Positions 34,962 to 45,910 of a stretch of DNA of 64,000 bases are shown here, piece by piece. Source of the DNA: Gnetum montanum (lineage: Eukaryota; Streptophyta; Gnetopsida; Gnetales; Gnetaceae). Both the position numbers and the translations under genes were made by a program. Every line of letters starts with the position of its first letter. The first letter of the stretch is position 1. The stretch lies in NCBI GenBank assembly GCA_015680685.1, contig MNCI01011145.1:170229-234228 (forward strand), read 5' to 3'. The notes under the pieces are model-generated. The model worked only from the letters and a program-made list of their open reading frames with translations, had not been told where the DNA came from and did not search any database.

Positions 34962-35158
34962 CACACTATGAATATTAGATTCATCAATCAAATGTATGAT
35001 TTAGAATCTCCATTCCTTTGGCTATAGTAAGTGATTTAGACTCATATGCCCACCACTCAGGGACTTTTTTATTGGTTTTTTTAGGTTAGTTAATTGATCA
35101 TTTGGACTCATAATTAGTTTGGCCAACCTTTTGTACTATTTTGCAATGATCATAGCAT

Positions 35159-35400
35159 GAAGCATATCATGGTGGTGAGTCAAATTCTTACAACGTGAAG
35201 CATATCATGGTGGTGATTCAGATTCTTACAACATGAAGCATATCATGGTGGTGAGTCAAATTCTTACAACATGAAGCATATCATGATGGTAAGTTAGATT
35301 CTTACAAAATGAAGCATATCATGGTAAGTGTCATCTATTTGTAGTGACCATAGCGTGAAGCATATCACAAGGGTGAGTCAGTACTTATAGCATGAAACAT
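35159..35400 (+). repeat. 38-bp minisatellite
   Basis: Units start GAAGCATATCATGGTGGT at 35159, 35197, 35235, 35273 and 35311, exactly 38 bp apart. Two degenerate, wider-spaced copies follow near 35358 and 35390. Each unit ends TTCTTACAACATG or similar. Confidence 0.93.
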
Positions 35401-37110
35401 ATCATAGTAAGTGCATTTTGTTTGTTTATTCATTTGTTGGATTTAGTGGGTGGTGGTATATTTGTAATTAATATTTGATAATTTTTTAGTTTGTTATTAT
35501 TACCATTATTTATTCTTTTTTGTATTTTTTTTATTTGTTTGGGTAACTCTTTTTGCTACTATTCATGTGCATGACTATCTAGCTACATAATGCCTTCAAC
35601 CAAACTCAAAAGGAAATATTTTGCTAGTTTGTTTACCCTAGTTAGCCTTAGGATTGATTTCCTTGGTTATATGTGATTTTTAAGTGATTATGTTAGCCTA
35701 GTTGAGAAGGATATAGAAGAGATAGTTTATCACTAATTTCATGATTTAGGATCCTATTTGACATTATGTTTCCAGTTAAAGTTTAATTCTATGTTGTAAT
35801 GTTCTGCTAGATTTGTTATATTGGATGTTGTATTAGTATTGTACTTTGCTTATTTTTAATATATGTCAACCTTTATTTATATTATATTCATGTTGTGTAT
35901 CTTGTCATTAAGTTTATATGTGATAGTTGATGCAATATTAGAGTTCAATGCCTTTTGGATGTAAATATATTTTTTCTATCTATTATTAATTTCATATGTG
36001 TAATTAAATTACATTCCTAACATCTTAGCTATATTTTGTCCCTACTATTATTATAAATTGTTGGCTTGGGCAATAAGGATTCATTTTTTTTTCTTAATGT
36101 ATAGTTTAGGTTTGGAACACATGTGGCTATTGTCACTATCTTGACAATGTGTTACATTTTATTGCATTTCTTCTCTTACCCTAATGTGTATATTTTTTGG
36201 ATGCCTACGACTTTGCTTGTTCTATTTTCTTAGTATTCATTCAATTTTTATTGGATTTTAAAATTTTCCATGATTTGAATAATTATATAAGTAATGCCTT
36301 AGTAGCCTAAGCCTAGTTAGCAGTGTGTTACAAGACACATTTTTCCACTATCTAGCGATTGTTTGCTATATTATATATTATATTTTAACATTTAAATTAT
36401 TTTGACCTTAAATTTGAATTTGCAATGCTTATGTGACTTATCTTTGTTGGTGGATTTTCTAATAATCTTTGTGGTGACTATGCAAGTCATCTTCTCTTAA
36501 TAGTAAGCCAGATACTTATGCAACTTGACTTTGTTGATAAGTATCATACGTCTTTGTGGGTCATCTTCACTTCGTAGGGAGTCAGATACTTATGTAGATT
36601 GACTTTTTCAGTAAGTATCATTTGTTTATTTTAAAATCATTTGAATTTAGTGGATTGTAGTGGATCCCTTTTTTTAATATTTTGCTTTTGGATATTTCAT
36701 TTAGTTATCGTTAGTTATTTGATATCTATCTATGCATGTTTGTAGTTTTGGGTGCTAACTCTTTGCTTGTAGTTACTCTTTATGCATGACTATCTAGCTA
36801 TTTGATGCCTTCAATTAAAATCCATAAGGGAGTACTCTGTAGATTATTTTCCTTCATTTGACTTAAGACTGATCCCCTTTGTGCTTTTGTGCCTTCTAGG
36901 TGATTCAATTAATTATGAGAAGTAGGAGTTAGATCAAGAAGTTGATGCTTAGATTTCCTTTTTAAAACTTCTTTTAGATTAACCAATAAGTTTCCACTTA
37001 TCAATTATTTTTCTTCTAAGATGTAATGTTTAGCTAGAATTTTTGTATGATATAATTACTATGAGAATTATATTTGTATTTTGTCTATCTTTGGTTGTAG
37101 AGCCCCTAAT
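35400..37110 (+). repeat. Diverged ~1.2-kb tandem duplication
   Basis: Blocks near 35415-35880 recur near 36605-37090. Examples are CATGACTATCTAGCTA at 35570 and 36785, with ATGCCTTCAA following in each, and later ATGTAATGTT-like and TTGTCTATCTTTG-like pieces. The stretch 36430-36620 also carries a local repeat of AGATACTTATG. I find no coding homology. Confidence 0.6.
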
Positions 37111-38780
37111 AACCAACCTGTAAACTTTAGTCTAAGTTTTTTACTCGAATCCTCTCAAAACATGGGGCTATGCTTACAATAGCACATAATAAGAATATGA
37201 CTCATATAATGATGGGTTGATTATAGGGCCTACATACCTCCTTCTCTCATTAGACATAAAAACTTATTGATGATACGAGACACTACCGCTTTGCATTGTC
37301 TTAATGATTAATGCATCAATTACATATTGTCCATATTTTGTAGTACTATAATACCAAAAGAGTCTAGCATAGCCAAGGGTAATAGCTAAGACTTTCCATC
37401 ATTTAGAAAGCTAGAAAACATCAAGTATTTATGTGGATCACTTGTTTTAAGTTTTATTTTAAAAGCAACACCAACAGATATGGTTGGATCTACTCCTAAT
37501 TCTCTATTCTAGTTCCAACAAACAATATCATTTAATCTATGATAGCCTTCAAATAATGTTTGGGAATAAAAACTATATAGGCTTCAATAACTTTGCCCAT
37601 GTAATGTCACATTGCATTTCTACATTAAGAGCCATCCAATGCAAAGAGTTCAATTAGCCTTTGGCTATGGGTTGAGTTATCTTTAGGTTTTAAACTACAT
37701 AAACAAGGCTTGGCTCAACCATCATTTTTGAACTAGACCTTGATAAACCCCCCAAATAGGTGACCAAAGATCATATGTGAGGTGGGTAAACACTTGTGAA
37801 TGGTTCTTGCATCATTGAAAACCTTCATGCATCATACAACTCTACCTCCAAGGATCCAATTTCTTAGGATAGTATGCTAAAGTAAGCATATGTATGGGTA
37901 TGGTTGGAGAGTGATGTTCATCTCCACATCCATAGTAATATGTATGCAAAATAAATAAACAATGAAGCCCATCCATTCAAGGTATGAGAAGAATATATTA
38001 TTATTAAAATGATTTATTAATTATCCCTAAAAATACTACATGCTTCACATAATGTACACCAATCAAATGCATCATCCACTTAATTACTAACTGTTTAGGT
38101 GACTTTCTTAACTTAGGTTCTAAAGGGCTTCTAATCATAATTCATGTAGGTTCATTTTATTGAAAGCAAATAAATACACATGATCACACATATATTTTCC
38201 TTCTTTTGTTTGTATAAATAAAATAATGTAATTACTTGTAAACAAATGGAATAAACATGCTGAAATAAGAATAAATAAATAATATTTTACTTTCCATGAA
38301 AGGAAAATCTAACTATGATAAAATATATAAAACATTCATTAGGTAATAAAACACTTACTCCAGTTAGACTTCAAGATTTCCAAGATCTAATGTCCTTATC
38401 ATACAATCAAAAGAAAGTAAATGTGTATCTTAAGTACATTTTAAATGCCATCTAAGGAACTAGCTCACACATCAAATAATAGAGAGTTACACCACAAAGA
38501 TGAGTTCTATGTTAAAGAAATAAGTTATTATTCCCTCATACCTCTACTCCTAGATGAATGTTTACATGTGAAAATCAACCAATGTTTCCTTTATTTTAAT
38601 GCATCCTACTTAGCATACTTGTTGAACCTAAGAAACACCGTAAAAGAGTAGAATATTATAACCTAAATAGTTTGACTAGAGTGAATATTTAAAGGTTCTA
38701 TTGAAAGAAAAATAAAACATCAAAAACCATATATCCATATCTATAAAGAAAATATCATAGTCTATTTTAGACATCACTAT
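37111..38780. other. Unassigned AT-rich sequence
   Basis: I see no recognisable gene, domain or repeat. Short ORFs here (for example 38445-38651) are no longer than chance would give in this composition. Confidence 0.5.
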
Positions 38781-39272
38781 TTATGAATCATATTTTACCT
38801 AGCTCTCGAAGCCCTAATATTAGATATATTCGATATTAGAGCCCTAATATCGAATACGTGATATCGGGTTCCTAGAAGTGATGTTGGATATCCAATATCC
38901 TGGGGTGTGTGTCAACTTATACATATAGTGCTTAGGCACACAGTTTCGATATAGTTTTTGTCATAGCATAGTAAAGCTCTTGTAGTTTCTTTTCTCCAAA
39001 GATAGAATATTTTCCAAAGTACCCATAGCAGGAGTCATTGATTATACTAGAATAAATAAAATACAAAATAATAAAAATCATGTGCCTCAGTTACACTTAA
39101 CCATACATTTAAGCTCCACAAGTGTAGTTGAGAAGACAATGATTATCATGATTAGATTTCACATCCTGGAACTAGTGTACCTAGGAACTTAAGGTCTATG
39201 AAATTCAACCAGATCACGCATGAACGCTTATGATTCATATGGTTGGACATTGGGGTATCTCACTACTCATCA
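38781..39272 (+). repeat. LTR of E5, internally deleted
   Basis: 492 bp, from TTATGAATCATATTTTACC to CTACTCATCA. It aligns best with the E1 LTR but lacks about 370 bp of the central part. GATAT motifs at 38820-38900 are decayed. Confidence 0.85.
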
Positions 39273-40505
39273 TTGTCATCATTTTTGGGAACCTTTTTTT
39301 TGTTACTTGCTTAATCTAGGACTTAGTAAAAAATTATTCAAGATTTTTGGAATAAACCCTAAAGTCATATCATACATTAAACTAACTACATCAATTTTAA
39401 CAAGCAAACAACATTTCTTATTTTCTAACATAAGATGTCTTCTCTCAAGAGTGATTCTCTGCCCAAGTCTAATTAACTAAATTAGTAGGTGCCCCAACAA
39501 TACAGAGTGATATACGATCATCTTGATGAGTATGTACCCAATTCCATCTTTGTCCTACACTAGGATGAACTGTTGTGGCAAGACATGGAGGTCAACATTG
39601 TGTTTCCACCTGATCAATCTGTTCCTATAATGCTCTAGCAAACTCTTATGCCATTGGGCCTCCAGAGACTTCGTGCTAAGTACGTTGTGCAAGATAGTGA
39701 CACTAGGGATTATCATCCAATTGATGCATGATGTCTAAGGGATCAACAATTGGAGCAATGCTATGAATCTGCAAGGGGAAGTGATTCAATGATTCCCCAT
39801 ACCTGCCACACCAAAAAGATAATGGAGAATCCTTCTCTAGGAGTTTTCCATTCAGTGAGACTCCTCTCTTTGATTTTAGTGAAGGAGGTCAAAACCAAAA
39901 CCTGTAGTCCACGATTCATAATCTGAGTTATAGAAATAACAGATCCAATGACAGGGGGACACAAGGAGGGGTAAGGATTTAGACAAAAAACTTAATCGTG
40001 ATCATGGTCGTGATCAATGAAGAGGGGATAGCAAGCACCGTGATGGTGCTAGTCCTCTTCCTCTTTACCTTCATCATCATCTTCCTCTTCTAGCTTTCAA
40101 TGCAACCATAGGAAACACAATCGTGATGGAGGTGATGGATGAGACTGAGATGACCAATAGGACCATTAAGCAAGTCAAGACCTAGGGCATAGGCGTTCAG
40201 GAGAGACCCATCACCATGAACAAAGGGGTAGTCAAGGGCATCGTAGGCACTAGAATCATGGCCTCGATGAGCCTTTTCTTGCTACTTAAAGCATACTAAA
40301 CATTGTAGAGGTAGTGAGAATTCCTACAAGGCACATTAAGGATAGTTGGATCAAGAGGCTAGACATGAACAATATCCCTAGGTTCGAAGTGGGATATAAC
40401 TCAAATCCAAAGAACCATCTTCAAGCTTTCCATGATGCCTATGCCTTGCAAAATATAAAAAACAATTAGCAAAAGCCTAAGTTGTTCCCCAAGACACTCA
40501 TTAAA
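38781..40505 (+). mobile_element. E5: 5' LTR, PBS and gag of an OTA-type element, cut by a LINE
   Basis: An internally deleted LTR (38781-39272) is followed by a decayed tRNA-Asp-type PBS and a gag reading frame in pieces. HLQAFHDAYALQNIKNN and KLFPKTLIKVYK lie at about 40410-40508 and align with E2 and E3 gag. An Arg/Asp/His-rich stretch near 39960-40060 matches the charged region of E3 gag. At about 40508 the gag sequence changes abruptly to LINE reverse transcriptase. No 3' LTR of this copy is in view. Confidence 0.8.
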
Positions 40506-42330
40506 GTTTACAAGACACTCTTCTTTGTTAAGCTATTGGGCACTCTTCTTGAAAAAAGATTAGGCAGTTGGGCAGAAATTAATAATAAAAGGACAATTTG
40601 CTAGGTAGGCTTCAGACAAAGCCAATCCAGTATTGATCATTTGGTTACTCTTTGATATTGTATTGAAATTGCAAAAAAGCCCAACAAAGAAATTTTCATT
40701 TGTTTTGTTGATTTTGCAAAAGCATATGACTTAGTGGTCTAAACAAAGTTATAAGAGTGACTTAATTATTTAGGAATTCCTACAGAGTTAATAGTAGTAA
40801 CTCAAAAGTTGTATGAGGAAGTCATAATTGAGGTTGAGGATAGTATATCAAAGGATAAATTTCAATTTTAGAGCAAAATTGGAGTAAAGCAAGGCTATCC
40901 TTTATCTCTAACTCTCTTCGGTCTCTTTATTGACGAATTACAAGATTGGTTATATAAAGGTGATCAAAAGCATGTTATCAAACTAGGATCTCAAACAATA
41001 CACCTACTTCTATATACAAATGATGCTACACTAATTTCTACATTTGAATAAGGGATGCATAATATCTTACAAGTGTTAGAAAACTTTTAACTTTCATTAG
41101 GTCTGGGTCTGAAGGTTAATAGGAAAAAACAAAAATGATATAAATTTTAGTTTTATTTTGGGATCTACCAAAATAGAACTTATGAAATCCTTTAGATACT
41201 TGGGGCATCATTGTGGAAACAACTATAGATGGGATAAATGTGTCAAAGAAAGAATAGCAAGAGGAATTAAAGCTCTATATATGGTTAAAAGCAAATGCAA
41301 GGCAATAAGAATCTAGGCTTGGCAAGTTAGGAAATAAATCTTCCAATCTATCATTTATCCAATTGTATTGTATGGGTGTGCAGTGTGGGGACCAAGTCTC
41401 AATGCCAAAAACTAGCAGGCTATTGAAAGGGTGCAACAGATTTTTTTATTAGATGAATTACAAGTAAAAGCTCAAAAACCTTATTCCATGTTGCTTTTGG
41501 AGTGTGATTTGCTTCCCCTGGAAGCTTAAGCTCTTTATCAATTTATTGCTTATACTTAGAAACTCTTAGAGTTAGAGCAACCAAAGTTTTCTAAAAAAAA
41601 GTCTTTAAAGGTACAAGAGAACAAGGCTGGTATTTTTAGGGAATACAATGGCTCAAAACTTGGAATATCTCAATGGAGGTGATGCAAAATAATCCTAAAC
41701 ATATTCAAAAATTAGTAAAACATCAGGTATTAAAGAAGCTGTGGTCAAATATTGAAGGAAAGAAAAAATTCTACTTAGAGCATATTAAAGGTAATTCTTT
41801 AGATTCTTTGGTCCAGTATCTTATGGCTAATATTCGGATTCGACAGTTTTATCAACAAGCTCCATTTGAGTTTACATCATCTAGGGATTGAAAATAGAAG
41901 ATGGATCCACATGCCAAGGGAAAAGCTCACATGTTGATTATTTGGATCTGAAGCCCTTGAGGATGAGCAACATGTTTTTCTTAGTTATCATGTGATAGAT
42001 CATTTGAGGCAAAAATACAATATTACTACTAATAATTTGTATGATTTGTTTTTTATACATCCTATGGTGGTTGGCCACTTTATTGAGTCAATTTTTGTTC
42101 TTCATGACATGAATGTACTGGCAAATCCTTTGGGTTTGCAAATGTTAATAAATTAGTTTCAATTTCAATTTTATAATATATGAGTTAGGTTTCTTTGTAA
42201 CAAATATATATTAGTTAAGTTTATGATCGCAAAAGAAACATATTAAAACCTTGTAAAAAGTATTTTTGTTTGTCTGTAAAACATTTTAAAATTTCTTCCA
42301 TGACTAATAAAGCATTTCCACTTCAATATT
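40506..42330 (+). pseudogene. LINE (non-LTR) reverse transcriptase, 5'-truncated
   Basis: RT motifs in order are LLGTLLEKRLGSWAEIN, the FRQSQSSIDHLVTL block, FICFVDFAKAYDLV, a GVKQGYPLSLTLFGLFIDEL-type block and YTNDATLIS (decayed YADD box, near 41015). SFRYLGHHCGNNYRWDKC, IYPIVLYGCAVWGPSLN and a terminal region with EDEQHVFLSYHVIDHLRQKYN follow. This is the RT thumb and C-terminal part of a plant LINE; the endonuclease and ORF1 are absent. Frameshifts occur near 40880 and 41120. The left boundary falls inside gag of E5. A 3' tail is not clear, the last plausible LINE bases being near 42330. Confidence 0.85.
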
Positions 42331-42809
42331 TGTATGTACTACGAGGATCCATTGTAATGCATGATTTACGATTGTTTTTTTCTTGTGCAGCTTTTCTTTT
42401 GTTGGTGTCATCTTGGAAAAGTTAGAGAAAGCACCTCCTTGAGTGGTTGTGGATGTAAGGAAAGAATAGGAATGAATCCACTATATGAGGAAGTGATTAG
42501 CATGGTTCCACAAGACACAAGCATTGCTAATATGTAGATGTCAATGAAATTTTCCTCAAATTTCTTCAGTAACATTTTTGCTGCATGACGGTTATATAAA
42601 TCAGAAATCCTAACCATTGCACGTGCTCTTTTGTAGTAACGAGATCAACTTCGTTTTAATAATCAATTTAAGAGTTTAAGCTGGTCGAATTTTGTTTGCG
42701 TGTGTAAGATAAATTCAAGCTATAAATTTAAAGCAAAAGCAGATTCTGAGATTTTAAAGGGCCCAACAGACTTTTAGATTTCTGTGCTCTGATTGAGTCT
42801 TCATAGAAA
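42331..42809. promoter_or_regulatory. Region upstream of the gene, with a TATA-like box
   Basis: CTATAAATTTA at 42720-42730 is the only TATA-like word near a sensible place. It lies about 540 bp before the gene ATG, so a long leader would be needed. No other feature is seen. Confidence 0.3.
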
Positions 42810-43010
42810 ATGGCAAAATTCGTATGCTTGGCTTTCAAGCTTAGCATAATATTTGTAACGCACCATTGCCAAAGACAGATTGGCTACTGTGAAAGGGCAA
42901 AAATATGCAGAACATCCTGTTTTCGAAAGCCGAAAGTGAAAAGTATGTGTTTTACTTGCTTTCCCGTCTGTCGTGGTCATGAAACATTCTGCAATTTAGT
43001 TTTCTGCTGA
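42810..43010 (+). CDS. Small Cys-rich ORF, doubtful
   Basis: ATG at 42810, stop TGA at 43008, 66 codons with ten cysteines. The N-terminus is hydrophobic (MAKFVCLAFKLSIIFVTHHC) and could be read as a weak signal peptide. The pattern of secreted plant Cys-rich peptides is loosely met, but I recognise no family. The ORF lies exactly inside the first unit of a tandem duplication, and the second unit does not keep the frame. It may be a chance ORF in a 5' leader. Confidence 0.2.
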   Translation: MAKFVCLAFKLSIIFVTHHCQRQIGYCERAKICRTSCFRKPKVKSMCFTCFPVCRGHETFCNLVFC

Positions 43011-43207
43011 AAATCACAGTTGCTTCTTTAGAGCACTGCAAAAATGTGCATGCTTGGCTATGAAGGTTAGCATAGCATCTGTAACCTTTTATTTTCCAAA
43101 GCCATATTCGCTACAGTGAAAGTAAAAAAAATATGTGTTTCAATTCCTTTCCCCTCTGCGCGGGTCATGAAACATTCTGTAATCTGTTTTCTCCTTTAAA
43201 ACACAGT
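42810..43207 (+). repeat. Tandem duplication upstream of the gene
   Basis: Unit 1 (42810-43019) and unit 2 (43037-43207) share TGCTTGGCT, TTAGCATA, TTTGTAAC, CCAAAG, a GTGAAAG block, TTTCCC-TCTG and GTCATGAAACATTCTG. Unit 2 lacks about 40 bases of unit 1. Unit 2 ends about 58 bp before the ATG of the 353-codon gene. Confidence 0.88.
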
Positions 43208-43265
43208 TTCAGTTTCAGTTTCTGAAGAGCAAGGAAGGGTGTAGTGTGTAAGCAAATTGATCAAC

Positions 43266-44327
43266 ATGTGGTGGGCAGACTTGGTGGATTTGGAGAGGCA
43301 CCTGCCTAAGGTGTTTGGGTCGCAGAAGATGCAATGGCTGCCATGGATCTATGCTCTGTGGCAGCTCCTTCGAACCAACATGCTGGTGGCCTTTGTGGTG
43401 TCGTATTTGCCCATGAATATTATACGTTTCCTTTCCAATGGAAGATTGGCTGTGGTGCTGCGTCCGCTGCAGGGGCAATCAATATTCAGTATTCATCTTG
43501 ATGATCTTGATGACACGGACCAAGTGAAAGAGGGGTATTGGAACAGCGGCAAGGAGCCCAAAACATTCAAAATTGTTGAGCTGCCCCAGGAGCAGCAGGA
43601 GAGGTTGCCGCGGGATTGGAGATGCGTGGAATTTGAGGGCTATTTCTACTTCACCACTCAGAAATGCCTGGACCGCATGGCCTTCTGGATTGACGCCTAT
43701 GACGGTGAAGAAGACAAGGCCATATTCGCCAAGTGCCATCGCGACCCGCTGGGAACTAAAATTTCAAGGCAGAAAGCTTACCCACTCATTTTTTCTGGAC
43801 TGTATGCAGTCAGTCCAAATAAGGCGTTCACGTTGATAGAACGGGAAGATGTGAATAGTAAGCTTTGGGGAACACTGAGCGTGGTGCCGGCTCTGTTGCA
43901 GGCGGCCGGCAAAAACAGAACATCAATGTTGCTGAGCATTGTCATCATTGCTCTGGACGTCAACAGAGGTTGGCTGTACCACATCTACGACGCAGCCTTC
44001 CTTAAACTCGTTCTGTTTGTGAAGGTCAACATCTTCCGCCACCGCACATGGCTTTACTGCTTGTTCGGCATCTTCAGCAATCGGTGGAGAACCTCTTTCG
44101 GGTTTTGCGCCAGTGCTTACACGGCCAAAGAAGGGGAGCAGATTAAGCTGCACCACTACAGCAAACTGCGGAGCATGGGTGATGTCACAATTGTGGGATC
44201 AGGCATCTATGACTGCAACAGAGATCACGTGATACGACTGTGGGACGGGCGTGGCATGTATTGGTCCATGGATCATGGTGCTTCTTACGCTGTAGCCAAA
44301 CTTAACAAGCCCCTGCTCATAGAGTAG
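43266..44327 (+). CDS. Uncharacterised 353-residue protein, single exon, intact
   Basis: ATG at 43266 and TAG at 44325-44327 enclose 353 uninterrupted codons, in a stretch clearly richer in G+C and CpG than its surroundings. Upstream in-frame codons include a TTG at 43257, which I reject as a start. I do not recognise the family. Visible features are a Trp-rich N-terminus (MWWADLVDLE), a hydrophobic segment at about residues 37-55 (NMLVAFVVSYLPMNIIRFL) and an acidic patch near 79-84. A central region has several aromatic clusters (GYFYFTTQ, MAFWIDAYDG). Hydrophobic stretches lie at about 220-230 and 244-256, and the C-terminal part reads VGSGIYDCNRDHVIRLWDG and MYWSMDHGASYAV. One or more membrane segments are possible. 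The lack of introns in a repeat-rich plant region would fit a retrocopy or an intronless gene. Constraint is inferred from the open frame and kept CpGs. Confidence 0.85.
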   Translation: MWWADLVDLERHLPKVFGSQKMQWLPWIYALWQLLRTNMLVAFVVSYLPMNIIRFLSNGRLAVVLRPLQGQSIFSIHLDDLDDTDQVKEGYWNSGKEPKTFKIVELPQEQQERLPRDWRCVEFEGYFYFTTQKCLDRMAFWIDAYDGEEDKAIFAKCHRDPLGTKISRQKAYPLIFSGLYAVSPNKAFTLIEREDVNSKLWGTLSVVPALLQAAGKNRTSMLLSIVIIALDVNRGWLYHIYDAAFLKLVLFVKVNIFRHRTWLYCLFGIFSNRWRTSFGFCASAYTAKEGEQIKLHHYSKLRSMGDVTIVGSGIYDCNRDHVIRLWDGRGMYWSMDHGASYAVAKLNKPLLIE

Positions 44328-44345
44328 AGTAGAGTAGAGTAGAGA
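44324..44345 (+). repeat. GTAGA pentamer repeat over the stop codon
   Basis: Four GTAGA units begin in the stop codon and continue into the 3' UTR. A second pentamer run, TATTG, lies at 44438-44456. Confidence 0.85.
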
Positions 44346-44629
44346 GCAGCAGCGTTTTATTGTTTTGGGTTTCTCATTTTGATTATGTAACACTAACTTA
44401 TCTCATAGCCTTCCTTCAAATTATGAATATCCATCGTATTGTATTGTATTGTATTATCCATCTGGAAAACTGCAAACACTACGTCATTTTAGACTCGTGA
44501 ACATGAACTTATGAAGTATGACGATGCTACATGGCCATCATTATTAATCCTGAACGTTGAAACCCAAATCTGTTACCACTTGTCGGGCAGACATCTTCAC
44601 AATACGTAAATATTTGGGTTGAAACGCTT
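44328..44629 (+). other. 3' flank of the gene
   Basis: AT-rich flank with no ORF. An AATAAA word occurs at about 44634, just beyond it; nearer poly(A) signals are not canonical. Confidence 0.4.
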
Positions 44630-45059
44630 TTATAAATAAATATTCAGTGAATTTCCTCGTAAACTTTCTGACGCTAGATATTGAAGCTGTACATAAATAT
44701 TATCTTTATAAATAAATACTCCTTGAATTTTCTAATAAACGTTGTAAGCAAGCTACTGAAATAGTGGCGAAGCAAGTAGACTAATAAAGTTCTATGAAAC
44801 TAGACTTCAAAAGAACTATTGTTAATAGAGACGTTGATCACGTTGATCAGTTTAGTAAATTATGTGGTGTAACAAAGTTGTCAAGGGACATGCTTGGTAC
44901 TTGAAGTTCCTTTTGTCAGAGATGGCAATGCCAAAGTTTATTAATATTAAAATATAACTATTGATAATTATAATAATTTAAAATTTTAGCAATTATTAAA
45001 GTTCTAGAAGATGATTTCTGGTTAATTTTCTCCTAATTATTTATGCTTTGTTGTCATCT

Positions 45060-45235
45060 AGGTTCTCCCTAATTTGATAGCAACATACTTCTTTCTCAAA
45101 TTGTAAGACCTTAGTTCAAACCTAGATGTAGCCACTCAAAAGAGGTTTGGCTTTCACTTCTCTACCAACCCTTGTAAGAACCCACCTTAGTAGGATGAGC
45201 ATTGAGCTTCTAGGTAATGATCCTTTTTTATTTAT
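45060..45235 (+). repeat. SINE-like unit (tRNA-like box B), family 1, copy A
   Basis: GACCTTAGTTCAAACCTAGATG resembles an RNA polymerase III box B. It is followed by GTAGCCACTCAAAAGAGG and a tail with CCCACCTTAGTAGGATGAGCATTGAG. Related copies lie at 49420-49590 and 50930-51080. No clean box A is retained. Confidence 0.5.
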
Positions 45236-45689
45236 TTAACAATTCCTTTCGGTTTATGGAGATGTAACAAAATTTCATAAAAAAGAAAAAGGTTTTATTG
45301 GTACAAGATCAACTATGTAAGCCATTTTCATGTTAAGGCAACTAATGGGAAAATTTAGATGCAAATGAAATAATTTGTATGTGATTTTTATTTACTTGAA
45401 AAGGACTATGATTGATTTTTTTAATATGTTATTCGGTGAACTTTTGAGAAGAAAATTTCTATTAAGTTTCATTTCATAGCAATGATATAATAAAAGTGTT
45501 TTGTAATAGTGATAATACATTGTTCATTTCTTTAATGATCCAATTGAGGATCTAAAAAATTGATATTTAATAAAATAGTTGATACAAAAAACTTGTATAG
45601 AGAAATGCATAAATACAAAGGACTATTACTATAGAATGATTTCAAAACATGTTAAATTTAGCTATGTAAGTAGAATTAGAAAAAGGGTA

Positions 45690-45910
45690 ATGGAAAAGTA
45701 AGTTAGTTGTGTCCTTTAAAAATAGAGATTAATGATACTTTTCTAATCAATGATACTTTCGCTAGCTTTTAAGAGTTATCCTAGAATCTATGCTTAGAAG
45801 ATGAATTGAAAAAAATAAGATACTCATAGTTTCCCAAGAAGGATTTAAACAACACAATTCTATCATAAACCATCTAATCATTTTAAAATATTTGTTTTCC
45901 TCAAGTAACA
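45690..45910 (+). pseudogene. LINE RT remnant in copy A
   Basis: Shifting between frames, the sequence reads AIN/INDTFA-LLRVILESMLRR, IEKNKILIVSQEGFK and SIINHLIILKYLF, the order of early LINE RT blocks. Copy B keeps KKGD-FNLNNYKPIVINDTFAKLL at 52036-52110. It is similar in wording to the LINE at 62780-62920. Confidence 0.55.

Noticed and set aside
43257-43265. Upstream TTG as start of the 353-codon gene
   Set aside because: It is not an ATG, and the next in-frame ATG at 43266 gives a normal plant start without needing an exceptional initiation.
43215-44156. Minus-strand and +1 frame ORFs within the gene
   Set aside because: High GC makes long shadow frames. The + frame is longest, starts with ATG and spans the whole island.
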